The notes under the pieces are model-generated. The model was not told the DNA's origin. It saw nothing but the letters and a program-made list of their open reading frames with translations, and searched no databases. A stretch of 64,000 bases of DNA from NCBI GenBank assembly GCA_029255105.1, contig JAQWWH010000013.1, positions 32,105 to 96,104 on the forward strand, in the 5' to 3' direction. The DNA comes from Flavimaricola sp. (GTDB lineage: Bacteria; Pseudomonadota; Alphaproteobacteria; Rhodobacterales; Rhodobacteraceae). Within the stretch, counting starts at the first letter, position 1, and the number at the start of each line of letters is the position of its first letter. A program made the position numbers and the translations under genes. This document shows, in pieces, positions 36,915-45,387 of this stretch.

Positions 36915-37090
36915 ACGAGGCCCGTTCCCGCCCTGCGCCAAAAAGACAAGACCCGGCGATATCGCACGGACCTCGTGACACAGGCCGGTTTGCCTGACCG
37001 CAAATCCGCACCATATTGCGCCAGAGGCGTTCCGCCGGCCCTGCCCACGGGATCGGATTGCGCGCAGGTTCGAATTCTCACGGCGGACAC

Positions 37091-37762
37091 ATGCTGATCC
37101 TGACCAAAGCCACGGTGAAAAACCCCAAGATCCTCGAGGTCCGCCAGCTGCCACGCAAATTCTTCGGGCGTGTTACGGTCTGGCCCAAGGGTCGGATCGG
37201 TGCCACCCGCTACCTGCGGATCGTGGCCGAGTTTCAGGCCCTGCGCTACAGCCTCACCCTGTTGCCACTTATCATCATTGCCCTGATCTGGACGAACACC
37301 GCCCTTCCGTTGTCGCAGGCCCCGATCCTGATGCTGCTGATCATCTGGTGGGTCGAAATGCGGTTGCTGCGGGTGCCTGCCTCAAAACGGGCGGGCCTTA
37401 TCGACGCAGCCGAGGCCGAGCGCGGCCTTGATCTGTTGAAGGTGCAGGCCCGCGCCGTCCTGACGCGCATTGCGGCGGGGCGCGGGATGCGGGCCGGGCT
37501 ATTGCACCTTGTGGTCGAACAATCCGAATTGGGGCTATTCGCGCCACTCACCTATGTCTCGATCCAGTCGGACGATGGCCCAAAGGTCGTGGACCTGACT
37601 GCACAGGAACAAGAGGTCATCCGCACCCACCTGTTTCAATCGCCGTTGGATGAAGGCCTGCTTTTGCGGATCAACCAAAGCCAGAACATCTTTCTGCGCG
37701 ACATTCCGTTCGAGGCCCGGACCATATCGGCCCATGCCCGACTGGCAGCCGCATTGGCCTAG
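37091..37762 (+). CDS. Small membrane protein of unknown function
   Basis: A 223-residue protein with two closely spaced transmembrane helices at about residues 52-95 (a hydrophobic run rich in Leu and Ile, then MLLIIWWVEMRLL) and soluble N- and C-terminal parts. The C-terminal part has no Cys and no motif that I recognise. The ATG at 37091 is the first Met before the conserved-looking region. Its stop codon is one base from the end of the convergent VWA-domain gene, so the two transcripts must overlap. No family assigned. Confidence 0.65.
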   Translation: MLILTKATVKNPKILEVRQLPRKFFGRVTVWPKGRIGATRYLRIVAEFQALRYSLTLLPLIIIALIWTNTALPLSQAPILMLLIIWWVEMRLLRVPASKRAGLIDAAEAERGLDLLKVQARAVLTRIAAGRGMRAGLLHLVVEQSELGLFAPLTYVSIQSDDGPKVVDLTAQEQEVIRTHLFQSPLDEGLLLRINQSQNIFLRDIPFEARTISAHARLAAALA

Positions 37763-37763
37763 G

Positions 37764-39008
37764 TCAACTGGACAGGTCGACGACCCGCCCAAACGGCGGT
37801 GCCGTCTTTGCCGGTTCTGGCAAGGCCCAGATGACCGAAAGCCCTCTGGGTGGTGGCCCTGGGTCGCCTTCCAGATCCGTCAGGACCACCACTGCCGAGG
37901 CCTTGAGCCTTTGCGCCTCGCGGATGACAGGGACAAACGCGGTACCACCGCCGCGTGGCAATTCGGGCACGGAAAGAACGGATTGCGTTGGATCAACCCT
38001 TGCCCGGTGCCGGATGTCATCATCAAAGACCATCAGGTGAATTTCAGCCCTCAAACGTCGGGCGATGCCCGCCACCTCACCCCAGAACAAATCAAAGCGG
38101 GCATCGTCGATGCTGCCCGACGCGTCGATGGCCAGCGCAATACGCGGCACTTCGGACAAGGGCCTAAGCCCTGGTTCGAACCCCGGGGTCGGCCCATCGT
38201 CCAGAACGGCCTGCGCGGCCCCCGCGATCCAGCGGCGGGAGGGGCGTCGGGCGCTGGGTTGGGCGCGGACCATGACGGCCTGGGTCAAGAGGCGGCGCAG
38301 GATCAACTCCCATGGGGTTCTGGGTTCGGGAATATCCGCAATACGATGACCAATGCGCCCGATCCCCCGCCCGGCCTGTCGCCCGGCATCGAGGGCCCGC
38401 GTCAAGTGCTGGCGCCAGCGGGCCGCCTGCTCGACCTCGCCTTCGGTATCGGAGCCACCGGGCGACGGATCAAGATCGGGATCGAAACTGCGGGTGCGGG
38501 CGTAAGTCCAGGCCTTGCCAATCGGTCCCCCTACCCCCGAGGACCGGGTCGCGAGCGCGTGGTAGAGCCTGTCGACGTCCCATTCGGCCAATGCAGCCTC
38601 GGACGTCATCTTGATGCCAAGGCCCTCGGACAGAAGGTCTGTCAGTAGCACCGCCGGGCGGGGCAAGGCATGATCGGCCAATTGCAAAGCCTCGTTTACA
38701 AGCGCGTCGGCAGCCAGGTTGTAAAGGTTTGCCTCAAAGCCGGGGCCAAGCCGGGTCTGAAGGTCCGACAGGCGCTGGGGATGACGCAAGGCCACATGCA
38801 GGATGTGGTGGGCGGCAAGGCCGATTTGCTCGTGCAGGGGCAGCGCCTCGAAGTCCGGGCCATAGGTGATCGTGCCACCTCCGGTGCGGGTGTCCTCTCC
38901 ATCACGATGGTCGCACCACAAAGACAATGCGGCAAGCGCCGGGTCCGCCTCGGCCAGGGCGCGCAGGGCCGGTCCGGCGCGCTGACTATGGCGTATGACC
39001 TCGGTCAT
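37764..39008 (-). CDS. VWA-like metallopeptidase-domain protein (DUF2201 type)
   Basis: A 414-residue cytoplasmic protein. The N-terminal region has an HxxxH zinc-type motif (AAHHILH) of the putative metallopeptidase domain, and the C-terminal part is a von Willebrand A-like domain with a metal-site motif (DASGSI) around residue 290. The ATG overlaps the stop of the MoxR-type ATPase gene (ATGA) on the same strand; such AAA+/VWA pairs act as chaperones that insert metal cofactors or remodel enzymes, as with CbbQ/CbbO and NorQ/NorD. The client here is unknown. No signal peptide or membrane helix is visible. Confidence 0.85.
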   Translation of the reverse strand: MTEVIRHSQRAGPALRALAEADPALAALSLWCDHRDGEDTRTGGGTITYGPDFEALPLHEQIGLAAHHILHVALRHPQRLSDLQTRLGPGFEANLYNLAADALVNEALQLADHALPRPAVLLTDLLSEGLGIKMTSEAALAEWDVDRLYHALATRSSGVGGPIGKAWTYARTRSFDPDLDPSPGGSDTEGEVEQAARWRQHLTRALDAGRQAGRGIGRIGHRIADIPEPRTPWELILRRLLTQAVMVRAQPSARRPSRRWIAGAAQAVLDDGPTPGFEPGLRPLSEVPRIALAIDASGSIDDARFDLFWGEVAGIARRLRAEIHLMVFDDDIRHRARVDPTQSVLSVPELPRGGGTAFVPVIREAQRLKASAVVVLTDLEGDPGPPPRGLSVIWALPEPAKTAPPFGRVVDLSS

Positions 39009-40123
39009 TCGAGACCGGCGGCCCGACGTTCTGCTGTATAATCCGCATAGGCGGCCGAGGTGCGGAACGCCTCTTGCAACCCACCGGCAAGCGCTTTGTC
39101 GATCAGCAATTCGAACCCGTAGGTTGTCAATTCAGCCAAGGGCAGCCTTGCGAAAACCTTTTCATTTCTGCTGATTGCAAGCTTTCGCAAATCCGCCATC
39201 ACGTCAATTGCCGCTGCGATGTTGGACCGCTCTGCCACCGCTACGAGGGCATAGACGAGGGCTGTCAGGCCATGCAGGCTGGCCGGAAAGAGCGCAATCC
39301 GGTCCCTTGGTTTGGCCTCGATCATCTGGGTGGCTTGCACGGTTGCCGCGATCTCTTCGGCGACAAGGATGAACTCCGCCGCGGCGGCCCCGCCCAGGGT
39401 CCCGGCGATCAGCGTATCGCGCAGAACCTTGTCCGGCACAGACGCCAGAATGGCCGAGACCCGCGCCCAGGATCGTGGGGTACAGGCAATCATGTGGCCG
39501 CGTCGCAGCGCCTCTTCTGTGGTGTCCAGCAGATCGGGCCGGGTACGAATGAAGGCGATGACAGAGGGCGCAAGCCCTTGTGGCACCGCAAAGTTCGCGA
39601 TCCAGTCCGTCGCCTCGGCCCGCAGGGACAGGTGGATCAACCGGTCCGACAGCGCGGTGCCCATCTCGTAGGCGACAGCGCCATCTTCGACGGCATTGCC
39701 CGCCGCCACGATGAAGGTTGTCGCGGGCAGTTGGTGACGCCCGACCCGACGCTCTTGCAAAAGACCGTAGACGGTGGGTTGCAGCGATGGGGCTGCGGCC
39801 GTCAGTTCGTCCAGAAACAGGATCGCGGGGTTTTTCGGGTCATCCGGCAGGTCCTCGGGCCGGTACCAGACCGTGCGCTTTGTCGCATGATCGTAGAACG
39901 GCAGGCCGCGCAGGTCCTGCGGTTCGATTGTCGTGAGGCGCAAATCGAAAAGGCGACTTCCAGTTTCCCTCGCAAGTTGCTGGACAATATCTGTTTTTCC
40001 GATTCCGGGGCGGCCATGCAGCATCCACGATGCGGTCAGATCACCGGCGGACTGGGCGGCATATCCCACCCGCAACGCAGCCAAAGCCTGACCGGCCGAG
40101 ATTGCCGTTGTGTTGATCGTCAT
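39005..40123 (-). CDS. MoxR-family AAA+ ATPase
   Basis: A 372-residue AAA+ ATPase with Walker A (HGRPGIGKTD, about residues 35-44), Walker B (AILFLDELTAA) and the sensor segment FIVAAGN. MoxR-type ATPases act as metal-enzyme chaperones with a VWA partner, here the gene directly downstream with a 4-nt overlap. ATG 40123 follows GGGCGGG on the minus strand; an open extension to 40420 is Pro/Arg-rich and looks non-coding. The 550-bp gap upstream is shared with the divergent cytochrome gene, so the pair could be co-regulated with the cytochrome region, though this is only positional. Confidence 0.88.
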   Translation of the reverse strand: MTINTTAISAGQALAALRVGYAAQSAGDLTASWMLHGRPGIGKTDIVQQLARETGSRLFDLRLTTIEPQDLRGLPFYDHATKRTVWYRPEDLPDDPKNPAILFLDELTAAAPSLQPTVYGLLQERRVGRHQLPATTFIVAAGNAVEDGAVAYEMGTALSDRLIHLSLRAEATDWIANFAVPQGLAPSVIAFIRTRPDLLDTTEEALRRGHMIACTPRSWARVSAILASVPDKVLRDTLIAGTLGGAAAAEFILVAEEIAATVQATQMIEAKPRDRIALFPASLHGLTALVYALVAVAERSNIAAAIDVMADLRKLAISRNEKVFARLPLAELTTYGFELLIDKALAGGLQEAFRTSAAYADYTAERRAAGLE

Positions 40124-40675
40124 GGCACCCGCCCCTTTTTTCTTCGACGCCGATGGGGCCCGTCTGACCGAACACCGCGTTTCGCAACGGTAGCGGTCGG
40201 AGGCCGGCAGACAAGCCCCGAGCGGACTGAGTCGTTGGTGGTTGATTGGGGCGGCGATCAGCCAGCATTTGCCGATCCCGGGGGGATCGATCCTAGGACT
40301 TTTGGGTGAAAGCGGAGTTATGGCAAGCGGTGTCCTGCCGATTGCGGAAAACGGCCGAGGAGGAGAGATATGTGCTGTTTTTTCCAATTGAGACACTAGA
40401 AACTGCGACATTTTGGTCAAAGCCCTGACAACGAAATATCAAATTTACCCATGTTAAACTTTTGTTTATTTCGCCTCACGCACCTGTGAGGTACAAAAGA
40501 GCATGGGGGACGAATTGTAATTTCGTTCGCGGGCGGCAGGTCGTGCCGAAAGTTTGTTTAAATGGAACACTTTTTGCTAGCGACCAATTGCCCGCCAACG
40601 TTCTTGACGTATGGCGCGGCTATGAGGGCCCGGCGACGCCATATCAAAATAAGACGGGCTCGACGACGGGATGGT
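40124..40675. promoter_or_regulatory. Divergent leader region of the MoxR pair and the multihaem cytochrome
   Basis: A 552-bp gap that looks more AT-rich than its surroundings at 40380-40560. It contains a micro-ORF with an ideal ribosome site (listed separately) and a 6-bp hairpin, CCTCAC at 40474-40479 with its complement at 40486-40491. An in-frame extension of the cytochrome frame reaches 40562 but is basic and lacks a signal peptide at its start. The layout suggests a long regulated 5' leader for the cytochrome gene. Confidence 0.5.
40370..40399 (+). CDS. Candidate nine-residue leader peptide
   Basis: AGGAGGAGAG, a near-perfect ribosome site, is followed by ATG and eight codons (MCCFFQLRH) before TAG. 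Two cysteine codons come straight after the start. It lies about 280 bp ahead of the multihaem cytochrome gene. It may be a translated regulatory leader; chance cannot be excluded for so short a frame. Confidence 0.35.
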   Translation: MCCFFQLRH

Positions 40676-42781
40676 ATGCGGCAGATTTTGCCCTTTTTGA
40701 AGTGTGTATTGGCTGGTCGGAGTGTGGCATTTATTGCGTCTACTCTTGGACTTCTGGCCCTTACCTTCGTTTTCCTATCCCCGCCTGCTTTTGCCCAAAC
40801 CACAACAACCGACAGCCTGAACATCCCTGACTTTGGGTCCCCGACCCTGGTTCAGGCGCCGGCTCCGGCGCAGGACTTGCCGGGGTTTGATCACGCGGTT
40901 ACGGGCTTTGCCCTTGATGGGGCGCACGCGCCGCTTGCCTGTGACACCTGCCACGTCGGCGGCGTGTTCGAAGAGACGCCCGCCACCTGTGTCGGCTGCC
41001 ATGACGGCGTCATTGCCGACGGCAAGACAGAAGATCACCCGCCGGCCTCGGATGAATGTAGCCAGTGCCATACGACCACGAACTGGACCGCGGTCGGCTT
41101 TGACCACAGCAATGTCACCGGAAACTGCGTCAGCTGCCACAACGGTTCGACCGCCCGTGGCAAGAGCGCGAACCACCCTGCCACGACGAATGTCTGTGCC
41201 GCCTGCCACCTGACGACAAGCTGGACCACCGTCCGGTTTGACCATGCCGCGGCGATCGGGACCTGCGCGGACTGCCACAACGGACGAACGGCGACTGGCC
41301 CTTCGGCCTCGCACCCCTCGACCACCAACGATTGCCTGTCCTGCCACGTCGTCACAAGCTGGGCTGACGTGCGCTTTGATCACTCGCAGGCCCTTGGGAG
41401 CTGTGTGGACTGCCACAATGGCGCGACCGCTACAGGCAAATCGGCGCAGCATATCTCAACCACCAACACCTGCGAAAGCTGCCACCTGACGACAAGCTGG
41501 ACCAACGTCCGGATGGATCACTCGGCCACGATCGCCTCTTGCATCACCTGCCATAATGGAACCTCGGCCACCGGGAAGTCTGCCAACCATATTCCGGCGA
41601 CCTCTGCATGTAGCGATTGTCATACCACGACAACCTGGAGCACGGTCCGGATGGATCACGCCGCGGTGACAGGATCTTGCGTGTCCTGTCACAACGGGTC
41701 GACCGCGACAGGCAAAACGGCCAATCATATCCAGTCGTCCAACTCCTGCGATGACTGTCATGTCACAACCAGCTGGACCAACGTCCGCTTCGACCACAGC
41801 GCGGTCACCGGGTCCTGCGTCACCTGCCACAATGGCAACACCGCGACAGGCAAGCCCGGGAACCACATCGCGTCGACCAACAGCTGCGATGACTGTCACG
41901 TCACGACAAGCTGGACCAACGTCCGCTTTGACCACGCGTCGGTCACCGGCTCTTGCGCTTCTTGCCACAATGGCAACACCGCGACCGGCAAGCCCGGCGA
42001 TCATATCCCGTCGTCGAACACTTGCGACGACTGTCATGTCACAACCAGCTGGAGCAATGTCCGCTTCGACCACAACTCGGTCACCGGGTCCTGCGTCACC
42101 TGCCACAATGGCAATACGGCCACAGGAAAGCCGGGGAACCACATCCCTTCGACCAACACCTGCGACGATTGCCACGTGACGACGAGTTGGACGAACGTCC
42201 GCTTCGACCACTCCTCGGTCACCGGGTCCTGCGTGACCTGCCACAATGGCAATACCGCCACCGGCAAGCCCGGGAACCACCCGGCCACGTCAAACACCTG
42301 TGACGCCTGCCACGTGACCTCTAACTGGACCAATGTGCGACTTGACCACAACGAGGTCACAGGAAGCTGTGCCAGCTGTCACAACGGCAATATCGCGGAG
42401 GGCAAGCCCGGCAATCACTTTGTCACCAACCTGCAGTGCGACGAATGTCACCTGACCTCCTCCTGGGGTGGCGCACGCTATAACCACACCTCGGCCTTCT
42501 TCCCCGATGGCCACAACCAGACCGACTGCACGTCGTGCCACGTTGGCAATACGGCCGCCGCCGCCTTCTCGGACCCGGCCTATGCGCCTGACTGTGCGGG
42601 CTGCCACGCGGGCGACTTCAGAACCGGCCCACATATCAAGTTTGAAAACCCACGCACCAATTACACGGTCAGCGAGCTGCGGGACTGTGCGGGCTCATGC
42701 CACGTCTATACCGACAGCTCCCTGACCCAAATAAGAGAACGCCGAAACGGCGAACACAGGCCCACTCAGAGGGAATTCTGA
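40676..42781 (+). CDS. Periplasmic or surface multihaem c-type cytochrome, 25 CxxCH plus one CxxxCH
   Basis: A 701-residue exported protein. The signal peptide runs from ATG 40676 through a hydrophobic core to AFAQ at about residue 41. Counting by eye gives 25 CxxCH haem sites and a last CAGSCH (CxxxCH) site near the C-terminus. From the third CxxCH the chain is ten exact 46-residue units, each with two CxxCH motifs and two extra conserved His (in FDH and NH), enough for bis-His ligation of both haems, as in wire-forming cytochromes. No catalytic motif is seen, so electron conduction or storage is likely. The last residues are encoded by a duplicated copy of the next gene's leader. Confidence 0.9.
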   Translation: MRQILPFLKCVLAGRSVAFIASTLGLLALTFVFLSPPAFAQTTTTDSLNIPDFGSPTLVQAPAPAQDLPGFDHAVTGFALDGAHAPLACDTCHVGGVFEETPATCVGCHDGVIADGKTEDHPPASDECSQCHTTTNWTAVGFDHSNVTGNCVSCHNGSTARGKSANHPATTNVCAACHLTTSWTTVRFDHAAAIGTCADCHNGRTATGPSASHPSTTNDCLSCHVVTSWADVRFDHSQALGSCVDCHNGATATGKSAQHISTTNTCESCHLTTSWTNVRMDHSATIASCITCHNGTSATGKSANHIPATSACSDCHTTTTWSTVRMDHAAVTGSCVSCHNGSTATGKTANHIQSSNSCDDCHVTTSWTNVRFDHSAVTGSCVTCHNGNTATGKPGNHIASTNSCDDCHVTTSWTNVRFDHASVTGSCASCHNGNTATGKPGDHIPSSNTCDDCHVTTSWSNVRFDHNSVTGSCVTCHNGNTATGKPGNHIPSTNTCDDCHVTTSWTNVRFDHSSVTGSCVTCHNGNTATGKPGNHPATSNTCDACHVTSNWTNVRLDHNEVTGSCASCHNGNIAEGKPGNHFVTNLQCDECHLTSSWGGARYNHTSAFFPDGHNQTDCTSCHVGNTAAAAFSDPAYAPDCAGCHAGDFRTGPHIKFENPRTNYTVSELRDCAGSCHVYTDSSLTQIRERRNGEHRPTQREF
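41057..42436 (+). repeat. Ten tandem 138-bp units coding two haem sites each
   Basis: The first Cys codon of successive units lies at 41057, 41195, 41333, 41471, 41609, 41747, 41885, 42023, 42161 and 42299, and the next one after the array at 42437: a spacing of exactly 138 bp throughout, with no insertion or deletion. Units from 41747 to 42299 are most alike at DNA level, so the array seems to have grown by recent unequal exchange in its second half. Confidence 0.95.
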
Positions 42782-42852
42782 TGAGAGGAACGAGCAGTAA
42801 ACAAGACTTGGCCCCGAAAGGGGCCGGTCAGACAGGGCAAGGCCAGGTATGA
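42730..42852 (+). pseudogene. Decayed duplicate of the leader and start of the beta-barrel gene
   Basis: Bases 42730-42860 resemble 42967-43098 with a constant 237-bp offset: a matching hairpin (CGCCG-AAA-CGGCG at 42740-42752; CGCC-AAAAA-GGCG at 42977-42989), ribosome site, ATGAGAGGA start and first codons. The first copy reads 23 codons to a TGA at 42850, with its hydrophobic signal core replaced by polar residues. It starts inside the cytochrome stop (TGATG) and has AGAGGGA before it, so it could still be translated. It is a duplication remnant or a regulatory leader frame. Confidence 0.65.
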
Positions 42853-43017
42853 CCCAGGCTGTCGCCCATAAATCAGGTGCCAACACCCAGACGAACGAAT
42901 TTTCTCGGTCGGCGACAGTATAGCTTTTGTGGCCTTTGCCACACTCAGAGCCAACTTAGCTGATCCAATTTAAGAACGCCAAAAAGGCGATTACAGGCAG
43001 ACAGAAAGGAAATCCTT

Positions 43018-45381
43018 ATGAGAGGACAGAGCAGTGGACGAGTCCTTGCCCTAATGGGGGCTGGCCTGTTGGGATTGAGTCCGGGTATGTCCCAGGCACA
43101 AGCCGAAGCAATCATCGCCCAGACACAGGTGCTGGGAAATGCGGCCGAAGGCGCCTGCCCGGTCATTCTGATGATCCTGAACAATCCCGCGACACTCGCG
43201 TCTCAGAGGATGTCGAACGACGGAATGTCGTTGCGGGTTGTGCTGACACCGTCACAAGGGTTTGACGCGACAGCCGCCAACGATCCCATCGAAACCCGGC
43301 CTGTCATGATCGTGCCCGGCGTCGGAACGGCCTTTATCACCATCGACCGAAGCGGTCGGGATCACGTGATGACCATCCGCTTTTCGGCACCGGCTGATGG
43401 ATCGGTCGCCCAGTCCGGCGAACGGTCGCTTGTCATCTCGCTCGAACGGCGCGGGTCTGCCCAGAATTGCCTGCCTTCGGCATCGTCCAGCCAGACGGCC
43501 GAGGCCCCAGCGACCGGCCCTGCCCCTGGCGTCGGTCCGAGCGCCTCGTTGCCACCGGCCCCCCTGCCAGACGGCCAGCCCCTTGATGAGGCCGCGACCC
43601 TTCTGGCCGAAGCCCGGTCAGCGATCACCAACGAAGAGTATCCGCGCGCGGTCCAGATCCTAACGTACATTGTCGGCATGCCCGACAATGCGTCCAGTGC
43701 CGATGCGCAGGAATTGCTTGGCCTCGCCCGCGAGCGCAATGGTCAGCTGGCCCATGCGCAGGCGGAATACGAAATCTATCTGGAAATGTATCCCGAGGGC
43801 GAAGCCGCCGACCGCGTGCGCCAGAGGTTGGCCGCTATCGTGACAGCGCAATCCGCCCCACCGGCCGAACTGCGCGCCGCAGGCGAAGGCTACCAGGGAC
43901 CCGCGGACGAGTTGGCCGATGCTGGTGCCAGAACCGGCATTATCAGCATTCCTCGCCGGGGCGAATCCTTCCCGCCCCTTGGTCCCCAACCTGGTCGCCG
44001 TAGCGCTGGCGGTGGTCAAGGGAACACCGGATTTGCCGAGGAAACACTCGAGCCGTTCCCCGAACCCCCGACCTTCCAGGCGACTGTGGCCGTGAACTAT
44101 TACCTTAACCAGTCGTCAACCCTGTTTACCGAGCTCGACACCGACACCACGGACGAGGACAACGAACTGCTGCAGAACGATCTCGTTCTGTCCCTCGACA
44201 TGTCAGACGAGGTTCGCCTTGGCTCTGGCACGCTGGAGTGGCGGATGAGCGGTGAGTATGAGGTCGATGTCTCGGACACCTCAAACAACCGTTTGCAGCT
44301 GTCGCGGGTCTTTGGCGAATACACCCATGGCGAAGATGGCCCGACCCTTGCGTTTGGTCGGCAAAGCCGCCGGGACGACGGGCTTCAGGGCCGCTTTGAC
44401 GGCGTGCACTTGTCCTATCCCATCGGACAGGATTGGCGGGTCAGCGGTCTTGCCGGTCTTGATGTCGAGTCGAAATCGGACATGCTTTTCAGCGGGAACA
44501 GTCTCGTTGGCCTTGCCGCCGCGACCTATAGCGGACTAGGCGAGCGGACAGAGTTGACCGGCTATCTGGCCGGCCAAACCGTAGACGGATTCACCGACCG
44601 ATTTGCAGTCGGGATCGAAGGCTCTCATGCCACCGAAACCCTGTCCATGTTCGGCCAGCTTGACTACGACGTGAGCTTTGGAAGGGTCAATCTGGCCCGC
44701 CTGTCCTACAATCAGGTTCTGGGCAATCTGTCCTCTTTCTCGGTGGCAGCAGAGTACCGGCATTCGCCGCTTTTGTCCTTGTCCACTGCCCTGCAGGGTC
44801 AGACCGCAACAACGCTCGACGCCCTTTCGGCCTCCTTCTCGGACGCCCAGATTCAGCAATTGGCGCAGGACCGCACCAGCGAAGTGGCGTCCCTGTCCAT
44901 AGGCTATCAGCGTCCGTTGAACGACACCTGGCAGTCCAGCGTCGAGGCCTCGGTCTATTCGACCACCGGCACACCGGCCTCGGGCGGCGTCGATGCAGTC
45001 GCAGCACCGGGCGAGGAATACTATCTCGCTCTGCAGGCTGTCGGCAGCGGGATCATTCGAGAAAACGATGTGATCAGCCTGTCGAGCCGGGTTGCGAGCA
45101 ACGACGCCTCTGATCTGTACCTCTTTGATACCTACTGGCGCTTTGACATGACAGACACGCTGCGTCTACGGCCGCGTTTGCGCATGGCGCACCGGGTGTT
45201 GAACGGATCGGGCGGGACCGAGGACTACGTTCTTCCCTCTCTCGGGCTGAACCTGGAACTGGACGGTGTCACAGACTTTGAACTGGAAGCAGGTACCCGC
45301 CTGTCCAACCGTTCGACCCCTGACTATTCAGAGGAAACCAACGAGGTCTTTATCAACGCAGGCGTTATCCGGCGGTTCTAA
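43018..45381 (+). CDS. Outer-membrane beta-barrel protein with TPR domain
   Basis: A 787-residue exported protein. It has a signal peptide ending near MSQAQA, a beta-rich N-terminal domain, a Pro/Gly-rich linker, a TPR-like helical segment at about residues 195-275 (including YPRAVQILTYIVG and LAHAQAEYEIYLEM), and a C-terminal barrel of about 430 residues with alternating strands that ends in VIRRF. A terminal Phe is the outer-membrane assembly signal. It follows the multihaem cytochrome on the same strand. In known porin-cytochrome systems a barrel holds or contacts a multihaem cytochrome; this one is not recognisably MtrB or PioB, so the pairing is inference. It converges on the ankyrin gene with a 6-bp gap. 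Confidence 0.8.
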   Translation: MRGQSSGRVLALMGAGLLGLSPGMSQAQAEAIIAQTQVLGNAAEGACPVILMILNNPATLASQRMSNDGMSLRVVLTPSQGFDATAANDPIETRPVMIVPGVGTAFITIDRSGRDHVMTIRFSAPADGSVAQSGERSLVISLERRGSAQNCLPSASSSQTAEAPATGPAPGVGPSASLPPAPLPDGQPLDEAATLLAEARSAITNEEYPRAVQILTYIVGMPDNASSADAQELLGLARERNGQLAHAQAEYEIYLEMYPEGEAADRVRQRLAAIVTAQSAPPAELRAAGEGYQGPADELADAGARTGIISIPRRGESFPPLGPQPGRRSAGGGQGNTGFAEETLEPFPEPPTFQATVAVNYYLNQSSTLFTELDTDTTDEDNELLQNDLVLSLDMSDEVRLGSGTLEWRMSGEYEVDVSDTSNNRLQLSRVFGEYTHGEDGPTLAFGRQSRRDDGLQGRFDGVHLSYPIGQDWRVSGLAGLDVESKSDMLFSGNSLVGLAAATYSGLGERTELTGYLAGQTVDGFTDRFAVGIEGSHATETLSMFGQLDYDVSFGRVNLARLSYNQVLGNLSSFSVAAEYRHSPLLSLSTALQGQTATTLDALSASFSDAQIQQLAQDRTSEVASLSIGYQRPLNDTWQSSVEASVYSTTGTPASGGVDAVAAPGEEYYLALQAVGSGIIRENDVISLSSRVASNDASDLYLFDTYWRFDMTDTLRLRPRLRMAHRVLNGSGGTEDYVLPSLGLNLELDGVTDFELEAGTRLSNRSTPDYSEETNEVFINAGVIRRF

Positions 45382-45387
45382 GAAAGG

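Noticed and set aside
40474..40530. Possible c-di-GMP (GEMM) riboswitch
   Set aside because: CACGCAC and a GGGGGACG segment caught the eye, but the conserved GGGACGCAAAGCC core and tetraloop-receptor parts are missing. The hairpin there is only a simple 6-bp stem.
41057..42436. CRISPR-like array
   Set aside because: Regular spacing is due to coding repeats of a cytochrome; there are no short identical repeats with unique spacers and no cas genes.
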